DNA of 11,302 nt from an archaeon UBA168. GTDB lineage: Archaea; Thermoproteota; Thermoprotei_A; Marsarchaeales; UBA168. Below, piece by piece: positions 6,226 through 10,964 of this stretch. The notes under the pieces are model-generated. The model searched no databases. It saw nothing but the letters and a program-made list of their open reading frames with translations, and had not been told where the DNA came from. Positions within the stretch are counted from its first letter, which is position 1, and each line of letters opens with the position of its first letter. Made by a program: the position numbers and the translations under genes. The stretch lies in contig DAYW01000026.1 in NCBI GenBank assembly GCA_002507085.1, forward strand, positions 13,494 through 24,795, read 5' to 3'.

Positions 6226-7122
6226 ATGACGCAATGGCTTATACGCAAAGCGGTTTGGGCCAACACTTTAATTCACAGGCATGGTTTTTTACGATACACA
6301 ACGCCGACTAACCTCCCCATCGACGCAAGGCTGAAGTGGAAGAGGGTAGAGGAGGCCAGGACGCCCGAGGAGAGGCTGGCAGCGCTTGAGGATTATCTTT
6401 CAGCCATCCCCGCCCATCATGGGACCGAGAAGCTCAGGCTTCAAATAAGCAAGCAGATAGCTAAGCTCAGGCAGGAGCTCAGGCAGGGCGAGAAGAAGAA
6501 GGGAAAGCACAGCTACGGGATAAAAAGGATAGCTGACTTGCTCTGCTTTCTCATAGGGCCGCCCTACTCCGGCAAGAGCGAGTTCTTGCTAAGGTGGACA
6601 GGAGGCGCTTCCAGGAAGGACATGGGGGTGGCCGACCTGGGGGGCATGAAGGTCCAGGTTGTGGAGCTTCCCTCCGTTGTCCCAGGACAAAGGGGAAAGC
6701 CCCAGCCGGTCATGCCCGATCTCGTTATCGTCTTTCTGACAAAGGAGTATCGGGACGCGGACGCGATAATAGGGGCTTACGGGCGCTACATGCTAGATCT
6801 GCCGCGCATCGCCATCTCAAAGGATGGCATCGGCGGAGCGCTACCGTTCGACGTCGATCTCAGGGAGCTGGAAAAGGTGGTCGTACATACGACAGGCATA
6901 AGGCGCATATACCTTAAATCTCCGCAGGAGAAGCAGGCGGACAAGAAGCCGATGATATTCAGGTCAGAGGTGACCGTTGGTGAGGTTGCCGAAGCACTGC
7001 ACAGGTCGCTGGCAGAGAACTTTAAGTATGCCAGGGTTTGGGGAAGCGTGGCCTATCAGGGGCAGAAGGTGGGGAAATCTTACAAGCTGAGCGATGGGGA
7101 TATCATAGAGATACACGCTTGA
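6226..7122 (+). CDS. TGS-domain protein with degenerate P-loop GTPase domain
   Basis: The protein resembles the archaeal DRG/Obg-related TGS proteins. Its order is a helical N-terminal region (TNLPIDARLKWK, then EKLRLQISKQIAKLRQEL), a P-loop GPPYSGKS, a G3-like segment ADLGGMKVQVVELPSV, and a C-terminal TGS domain of about 65 residues ending GDIIEIHA. TGS domains bind RNA or ribosome-associated partners. The G domain is shortened between P-loop and G3, and the NKxD motif seems replaced by ISKDG, so GTP hydrolysis is doubtful. The coordinates use an upstream in-frame ATG, but the real start is probably 6301. There the codon is ACG, exactly where relatives have the Met of MPTNLP, behind a TATA-like box. 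From 6301 the protein has 273 residues with the P-loop at 86-93. The last 159 bp overlap the convergent PfkB gene. Confidence 0.82.
   Translation: MTQWLIRKAVWANTLIHRHGFLRYTTPTNLPIDARLKWKRVEEARTPEERLAALEDYLSAIPAHHGTEKLRLQISKQIAKLRQELRQGEKKKGKHSYGIKRIADLLCFLIGPPYSGKSEFLLRWTGGASRKDMGVADLGGMKVQVVELPSVVPGQRGKPQPVMPDLVIVFLTKEYRDADAIIGAYGRYMLDLPRIAISKDGIGGALPFDVDLRELEKVVVHTTGIRRIYLKSPQEKQADKKPMIFRSEVTVGEVAEALHRSLAENFKYARVWGSVAYQGQKVGKSYKLSDGDIIEIHA
6238..6244 (-). promoter_or_regulatory. TATA box of the small protein gene
   Basis: GTATAAG on the minus strand is centred about 22 nt before the ATG at 6219. It lies inside the longest possible reading frame of the divergent TGS gene, which argues that the TGS protein really starts further downstream. 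Confidence 0.5.
6266..6273 (+). promoter_or_regulatory. TATA-like box of the TGS-domain gene
   Basis: CTTTAATT would place transcription start near 6296-6298, just before the ACG at 6301 and downstream of every in-frame ATG/GTG of the extended frame. It bears directly on where the TGS protein begins. Confidence 0.5.
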
Positions 7123-7950
7123 GCGTCGGGAGAAAGCCGCCCTTCTGATCAGCTCGAATTTTTGGAAGCCGCTTCCGTGAGCTGAGGCGCTGGCCAGAGC
7201 GGTGGCCCTGGCGATCGCGTCGGTCTCCTTCATGCCTGATAAGAGATTGTGAAATGAAGATGCCAGGAGGACGTCGCCGGCGCCCGTGGGGTCGCTTCCG
7301 TTTCCGCTGGATTTTGCATGCCATTTTGAGGTGCCGTAAAGCGTCGCGCCTGCCCTGCCCCTGCTCATGAGGACGTAGCGAGAGCCTATGCCGAGGGCAA
7401 AGCGGGCATCTCCAAGGGCCGCCCTGAACTCCGCCGATGAACCGCCAACGAGATACGATCCCCTGAGGAAGGAGAGGTCGGTGCGCTGCGCGTAAACCCG
7501 TCCATCTGTGCCAAAGCCCCTCACGTATCCCTGGATGCCTACAGCTGTAAAGCTCCCTGATGAGATGCTGTGAATCGCGAAATCCCTTGAAAGCTCTCTG
7601 GCCACGGGCCCCAAGAGAATGCCATCGTACTCGCGCAGCTCGGAAGGGTCGAGGTCCAGAGGCGTTGCCGGGCTAATCAATGACAGCCTCCTTCCCCTTT
7701 CACCGTAATCTATCTTGAATTTTGTGGTGCTGCCCCCTGGGTTTAAGTTTACGACCTCCACGCCATAGGAGCTCAGCCGATCTTCGAAGGGCTTCCAGTC
7801 GTCGCCGTGCGAGGTTATTATTGTGGCCGAGTCCCTAAGCGCCGCGAGCGCGAGAGAGGCAAAGAAGCTTGTCCCTCCTGGGGCCTTGAAGACCGCTCCC
7901 TCTTTGTTTATGGTGTCTATGGTAACGGTTCCAATGCACGCTAAGCGCAT
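6964..7950 (-). CDS. PfkB-family carbohydrate/nucleoside kinase with extended C-terminus
   Basis: PfkB (ribokinase-fold) enzymes phosphorylate sugars or nucleosides with ATP. Visible features are the opening strand ACIGTVTIDTI with Asp12, a Gly-Gly near residues 25-26, VLMSRGRAGATLYG, and the anion-hole and catalytic motif DPTGAGD at 220-226 with Asp226 as base. The substrate cannot be read from the sequence. The start is ATG 7950, where family similarity begins; no strong TATA box is seen at the usual distance. The enzyme core seems to end around FELIRRAAF. A further 51 residues after the serine at 7120-7122 are encoded antisense to the TGS domain of the neighbouring gene, making 328 residues, longer than I would expect for this compact subfamily. 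That tail is probably a read-on extension after loss of an earlier stop. Confidence 0.85.
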   Translation of the reverse strand: MRLACIGTVTIDTINKEGAVFKAPGGTSFFASLALAALRDSATIITSHGDDWKPFEDRLSSYGVEVVNLNPGGSTTKFKIDYGERGRRLSLISPATPLDLDPSELREYDGILLGPVARELSRDFAIHSISSGSFTAVGIQGYVRGFGTDGRVYAQRTDLSFLRGSYLVGGSSAEFRAALGDARFALGIGSRYVLMSRGRAGATLYGTSKWHAKSSGNGSDPTGAGDVLLASSFHNLLSGMKETDAIARATALASASAHGSGFQKFELIRRAAFSRRSSVYLYDIPIAQLVRFPHLLPLIGHASPNPGILKVLCQRPVQCFGNLTNGHL

Positions 7951-8017
7951 GGGTTTAGCACGGGGTAACCTAAGGGATTTGCTGTGATATTTGTTGGCAC
8001 ATGAAATGGCAAATATG

Positions 8018-8025
8018 CATATATA
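8018..8025 (+). promoter_or_regulatory. TATA box of the eS26 gene
   Basis: CATATATA predicts transcription start near 8048, about 22 nt before the GTG start at 8070. The eS26 mRNA would thus carry a short leader, unlike most first genes in the window. The leader region holds a small hairpin GGCT-GATA-AGCC followed by a GGTG-like Shine-Dalgarno motif about 6 nt before the GTG. Confidence 0.55.
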
Positions 8026-8069
8026 CCACGGGCAGTAAGACTACGGCTGATAAGCCCGGGTGTTATATT

Positions 8070-8357
8070 GTGGCTAAGAAGAGGAAGAGTAGAGGAAGAG
8101 GAAAGGGGAGCAAGGGAAAGGCAAAGCTCGTTCAATGTGATAACTGTGGTGCGTGGGTGCCTAGGGACAAGATCGTGAGGGTGACCAGATGGGTTTCCCC
8201 CGTTGATCCCCAGCTTGAGAAGGAGCTCAAGGCAAAGGGGGCCATAGTCCCAAAGGTGCCAGTCACCAAGAACTACTGCATATCGTGCGCCGTTCACATG
8301 GGGTTGAGGGTGGTAAGGTCAAAGAAGGAAAGGAAGGAGTCCTACAGCAGGCTTTAG
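8070..8357 (+). CDS. rps26e: 30S ribosomal protein eS26 (S26e)
   Basis: The 95-residue zinc-binding small-subunit protein binds near the mRNA exit channel and the 16S rRNA 3' end in the family. It begins MAKKRKSRGRGKG, a basic tail. Cys23-x2-Cys26 lies in VQCDNCGAWVPRDK, and a second pair Cys70-x2-Cys73 lies in NYCISCAVHMG, followed by a basic C-terminus. The VQCDNC, PRDK and CISCA blocks are diagnostic. The start is GTG at 8070. The frame stays open upstream to an ATG at 8001, but that codon precedes the TATA box at 8018-8025 and the extra residues do not resemble the family. eS26 is found in Thermoproteota and eukaryotes but not Euryarchaeota. The PadR gene follows 31 bp downstream and may be cotranscribed. 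Confidence 0.95.
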   Translation: MAKKRKSRGRGKGSKGKAKLVQCDNCGAWVPRDKIVRVTRWVSPVDPQLEKELKAKGAIVPKVPVTKNYCISCAVHMGLRVVRSKKERKESYSRL

Positions 8358-8388
8358 AGCAAGCGCTGCTTAATAGCATTGATAGAGC

Positions 8389-8727
8389 TTGGCGTACGAG
8401 CGCCTGAAGCGGTACCTGACGCTGGAAAACCTATGGATATACATAATAAAGCTCTTATCCGAGGCCCCAAACGGCGAAATGTACGCCTACGAGATAAAGA
8501 AGGCGCTTCACGTGCAGTTCGGCCTGAGGCCTGCCACGGTAACCGTTTACTCCGTTCTTTATCGGATGGAAAGGGAAGGGCTTCTACAGAGCAGGTCAAC
8601 TGGCACCGGCTTGGGGAGGCTATCCAAGAGGTACTACACGGTAACGGATAAGGGAAGGAAGGAGCTGCAGCAGGCGGTCGACTTCATAGACGAGGTGCGC
8701 TCAAAGCTCGGGATGACCAAGGGCTGA
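8389..8727 (+). CDS. PadR-family transcriptional regulator
   Basis: The 112-residue winged-helix protein has the PadR pattern. ERLKRYLTLENLWIYIIKLL forms the first helices, YAYEIKKAL the next, and PATVTVYSVLYRMEREGLL contains the recognition helix. KRYYTVTDKGRKEL forms the wing and following helix, and a C-terminal helix (VDFIDEVRSKLG) serves dimerisation. PadR proteins are mostly ligand-responsive repressors of transport, detoxification or membrane genes. The start is TTG at 8389, chosen because the LxYERLK-like beginning matches relatives and no ATG or GTG is available in frame nearby. No clear Shine-Dalgarno motif is seen. It lies 31 bp after eS26, so cotranscription is possible. An AT-rich GCTTAATAGC element at 8368-8377 lies too close to the TTG to be its TATA box. 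Its targets are not evident, and no operator was recognised. Confidence 0.85.
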   Translation: MAYERLKRYLTLENLWIYIIKLLSEAPNGEMYAYEIKKALHVQFGLRPATVTVYSVLYRMEREGLLQSRSTGTGLGRLSKRYYTVTDKGRKELQQAVDFIDEVRSKLGMTKG

Positions 8728-8772
8728 GCGCAGGCTCCGAGATGAAAATCAAAGGAGTGCCTTTCTAGCTAA

Positions 8773-8783
8773 TTTTTAAAAAT
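8773..8783 (+). promoter_or_regulatory. Strong orphan TATA box, and possible T5 terminator of PadR
   Basis: TTTTTAAAAAT is among the best TATA-like elements in the window. It predicts transcription start near 8801-8804, yet no intact gene follows on the plus strand. Its first five T could also terminate the upstream eS26-PadR transcript. Confidence 0.55.
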
Positions 8784-8800
8784 CGCTTGTAGATTTACTC

Positions 8801-8923
8801 ATGGCTTTCAAAAGCCGTGCGAACTACATGAGAGAATTGAACATGCCGCATTGAATACGCGATGAGATCATAAGGGTGCGCTTAGCCTCTGAAGCTTGAC
8901 GCATGCTGCGAGGAATTAAACGA
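8801..8923 (+). pseudogene. Possible decayed leaderless gene
   Basis: An ATG at 8801 lies about 24 nt after the centre of the strong TATA box, the spacing of real leaderless genes here. The frame encodes only 17 residues (MAFKSRANYMRELNMPH) before TGA. It then reads on as IRDEIIRVRLASEA to a second TGA at 8897 and ends shortly after. The amphipathic, charged composition looks protein-like, so this may be a gene broken by point mutations, or a short peptide, or chance. I do not recognise the family. Confidence 0.25.
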
Positions 8924-9108
8924 TAATGCATAATCGAGATATAGCTCTTAAGCCGTTGCAGGGCAAACCGTCCACCTTGGGCAATGGGGATTACCCGCTT
9001 TTGGAGGTTCTTGATTCCAAGACTTAAGCCACCGGCAGGGCTTAGCAATACCTATGCAACGGCCTCAAGAGGTCGAGGGCCTTCGCTGAAGTACACGCCC
9101 TGATCCCT
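8804..9108 (+). other. Gene-free interval with orphan promoter and hairpins; candidate ncRNA or gene relic
   Basis: About 380 bp (8728-9108) hold no recognised gene, although intergenic spacing elsewhere is 3-120 bp. Hairpins visible by eye are GGCTT-TCAA-AAGCC at 8803-8816; GGG-ATTA-CCC at 8987-8996; TTGGA with TCCAA at 9001-9020, alternative to TCTTG-ATTC-CAAGA at 9009-9022; TAAGCC with GGCTTA at 9025-9044; and GGCCTC with GAGGGCC at 9061-9081. Frames in 8912-9030 read like a protein tail (IALKPLQGKPSTLGN then YPLLEVLDSKT, stop). This could be the worn 3' end of a transposase-like gene, but that is only an impression. I find no tRNA, SRP RNA, RNase P RNA or box C/D signature. Confidence 0.3.
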
Positions 9109-9125
9109 CTAGAGCGGAGAGGGAT
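9103..9125. repeat. Perfect inverted repeat over the radical SAM stop codon
   Basis: ATCCCTCT (9103-9110) and AGAGGGAT (9118-9125) form a perfect 8-bp stem with a 7-nt loop. The structure spans the last codons and the TAG stop (9109-9111) of the minus-strand radical SAM gene. There is no T tract after it on either strand, so it may be a 3' stabilising hairpin or part of the structured interval rather than a classical terminator. Confidence 0.6.
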
Positions 9126-10212
9126 TCGGCGCCAGCTGAGGGACGTAAGCGCAGGCCGGGTCGCTTGCCAGCGGGTCTCCGTAGGCGGCAAACGCCCTTG
9201 CCCTGGATCCGCCGCATTCCTGCCTGTAAGGGCAAAGCCCGCACTTACCAGAGAAGGAGGCCTCCCTTATCTTCTTGAGTATTGGGTTTTCCCTGTAGAT
9301 TGTAACCAAGCTCTCGCGCCTAACGTTCCCAAGAGGATAAGGGGTGAAGCCGCTTGGAAACACCTCTCCCTCATTGGAAACAAATATGACGCCGCTTCCG
9401 TCCCTGGTTGTTCCGATTTCTGCCAGCGGTCTTTCCTTTGGCTCACCCAAGATCTCCTTTGTGCGATTAATCAAGGCGGGGTAAAGGGAGGTCATGGGCA
9501 CGTAGTCGGGCTTAGCCACTCTTTCCCTTATTATCCTCCTGAAAAACGGGGCTTCAACGGTCCTGACCCTTATCCCATATGAGGATGCCCAATACAGGTA
9601 GTTCAGCACGTCCTCCATCTCACTTGGCCCGAGGTCCTCTAGGGATGTTGCCCTTCCAACCCTTATCAAGAAAAAGACCTCCCACGTCTTTATATTTATC
9701 TTTTTGACTTGATAGAGCACATCAGGTAGCTCGCTAACCGTAAGCTTCATTGCCGTCGTGTTAACTTGGAGCTCAAAGCTGGAGGCCAGCTGCTGCATGG
9801 CCGACGTGGTGCGCTCAAAGCTTCCGGCTCCCCTTATGAAGTCGTGAGCCCTCTTTCCGCCGTCTAGGCTTATGGAAACCGAGTGGACCTTTCCCTTGAA
9901 CTGGGCCATCTTTGCCACCACGTCTTCGGAGACGGCCGGGGACATCGCCAAAGGAATGCCAAGGGAGCGAGCGCGGTCGACCAGCTCTGGGAGGTCTTCC
10001 CTCATAAGCGGATCGCCGCCGCTCAGCACCAGCACAGGAGGCCTATCAAAGTGCGCCAGGTCTTCTATGAGGGCCATGGCCTCTATGGTGTCAAGCTCCC
10101 CTGGAGGAGGGTGCGTCATTGCGGAGGCACGGCAGTGGACGCAAGCGAGCTCGCACGCTTTTGTGGTTTCCCAGAACACCAGCACGGGGTTTCTTGAGTA
10201 ATCCATGGGCAT
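9109..10212 (-). CDS. Radical SAM/SPASM protein, AhbD/NirJ-like (TIGR04053-type)
   Basis: The 367-residue enzyme begins with the radical SAM domain. CELACVHC gives Cys20-x3-Cys24-x2-Cys27 for the [4Fe-4S] cluster that cleaves S-adenosylmethionine, and SGGDPL (64-69) is the SAM-binding GGE-like motif. SISLDGG and VNTTAMK follow, then WEVFFLIRVGRA. The SPASM region near the C-terminus has Cys324, Cys327, Cys333 and Cys354 in CGLCPYRQECGGSRARAFA, enough for one auxiliary cluster. The start WETTKACELACVHCRA and the end GGSRARAFAAYGDPL match the family described as TIGR04053, relatives of the haem-synthesis enzymes AhbC/AhbD and NirJ. The true substrate is not known. It starts at ATG 10212 with a TATA element 26 nt upstream. 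It diverges from the phosphatidyltransferase, with 53 bp between starts and no shared pathway evident. Confidence 0.88.
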   Translation of the reverse strand: MPMDYSRNPVLVFWETTKACELACVHCRASAMTHPPPGELDTIEAMALIEDLAHFDRPPVLVLSGGDPLMREDLPELVDRARSLGIPLAMSPAVSEDVVAKMAQFKGKVHSVSISLDGGKRAHDFIRGAGSFERTTSAMQQLASSFELQVNTTAMKLTVSELPDVLYQVKKINIKTWEVFFLIRVGRATSLEDLGPSEMEDVLNYLYWASSYGIRVRTVEAPFFRRIIRERVAKPDYVPMTSLYPALINRTKEILGEPKERPLAEIGTTRDGSGVIFVSNEGEVFPSGFTPYPLGNVRRESLVTIYRENPILKKIREASFSGKCGLCPYRQECGGSRARAFAAYGDPLASDPACAYVPQLAPNPSPL

Positions 10213-10231
10213 ATTGGTTACACGAATTGCT

Positions 10232-10241
10232 AAGCTTTTAT
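10232..10241. promoter_or_regulatory. Shared TATA element between the radical SAM and phosphatidyltransferase genes
   Basis: AAGCTTTTAT on the plus strand (ATAAAAGCTT on the minus strand) lies almost midway in the 53-bp divergent spacer. Its centre is about 26 nt from the ATG at 10212 and 28 nt from the TTG at 10266, so it could direct a leaderless transcript in each direction. A second AT-rich element, TTATATAG at 10249-10256, could instead serve the plus strand with a start near 10278. Confidence 0.5.
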
Positions 10242-10265
10242 CCCCATATTATATAGCCGTAAAAG

Positions 10266-10928
10266 TTGCTGACGAAGTTCAGAAGGAGGCTTGCCGGCGT
10301 GGTTCAGGCCGTGGCTTATCCGTTTATCCGCTTGGGAGTATCTCCTAACGCTATGGCGGTCTGCGCCTTTGCGCTTTCTCTCATTGCCGCCGCGCTAATA
10401 GTCGAAGGGCGGTACCTGTGGGCCTTCATCCCCTTTGCACTGGGCTCGCTTCTAGATGCCCTTGACGGAAGCGTGGCTAGGGCGCTGGGGCGCGCCACGC
10501 AGTTCGGTTCGTTTCTGGACTCCTCCCTTGACAGATACTCGGATGGAGTCGTACTCGGGGGATTCTTGATGGCCTTTTCCACGCTTCCTGCGAGAGCGGT
10601 GGCGCTGGCCGCCCTTCTTGGATCCTTTCTCGTCAGCTACAGCAGGGCCAAGGGAGAGTCCCTTGGGCTGAAGATGGAAGGAATTGGAATAGGAGAGAGG
10701 GCGGAGAGGCTGATTCTTGTGGCTCTTGCTCTGTTGTTCAGCGAGGCAAGCCTTATAATAATGGCTGTTTTAGCCGTGATATCCAATTTCACTTACCTGC
10801 AGAGGCTTTGGGAAATAAAGAAGGGAACCCAGGGAAAGCGATTTCCTAGCGGTTTCTGGGGCCCTTGCGGGTACCAATACAGCTCAATCGAATCGTTGAT
10901 TAAGCGAGTTGTCGTCTGTACTAGCTAG
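10266..10928 (+). CDS. CDP-alcohol phosphatidyltransferase, probable archaetidylinositol phosphate synthase
   Basis: This integral membrane enzyme transfers a phosphoalcohol onto a CDP-activated lipid. The full family signature is present: Asp64, Asp67-Gly68, Ala71-Arg72, Gly81, Asp85 and Asp89 with exact family spacing; the aspartates bind metal and include the catalytic base. About six hydrophobic segments are visible. The N-terminus with RLGVSPNAM matches the archaeal branch that joins L-myo-inositol 1-phosphate to CDP-archaeol. The inositol-1-phosphate synthase in the same window supports that substrate, though not decisively. The TTG at 10266 is chosen from family similarity and the TATA at 10232-10241. 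A GTG at 10299 behind AGGAGG is the alternative if transcription starts from 10249-10256. The last 30 or so residues (GTQGKRFPSGF onward) are not typical of the family and look like a read-on tail. Confidence 0.88.
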   Translation: MLTKFRRRLAGVVQAVAYPFIRLGVSPNAMAVCAFALSLIAAALIVEGRYLWAFIPFALGSLLDALDGSVARALGRATQFGSFLDSSLDRYSDGVVLGGFLMAFSTLPARAVALAALLGSFLVSYSRAKGESLGLKMEGIGIGERAERLILVALALLFSEASLIIMAVLAVISNFTYLQRLWEIKKGTQGKRFPSGFWGPCGYQYSSIESLIKRVVVCTS

Positions 10929-10932
10929 ACTG

Positions 10933-10944
10933 ATATATTTTTAA
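10933..10944 (+). promoter_or_regulatory. TATA box of the last membrane protein gene, with embedded T5 tract
   Basis: ATATATTTTTAA is centred about 26 nt before the ATG at 10965. The T5 run inside it (10938-10942) lies 10 nt after the phosphatidyltransferase stop and may double as its terminator. Confidence 0.65.
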
Positions 10945-10964
10945 GCAGAGGCGATTCATAACGT

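Noticed and set aside
8859..8892. Box C-like GCGATGA followed by CTGA, suggesting a C/D guide RNA
   Set aside because: The gap of about 23 nt between boxes is too long, the C box has a mismatch, and C'/D boxes are missing.
9005..9022. tRNA T-arm-like string GGTTCTTGATTCC
   Set aside because: Stem pairing does not fit a T-arm and no acceptor, D or anticodon arms can be placed around it.
8824..9048. 74-codon open frame on the minus strand in the gene-free interval
   Set aside because: No TATA box or Shine-Dalgarno motif at its start, no recognisable motif, and it overlaps the hairpins; most likely chance.
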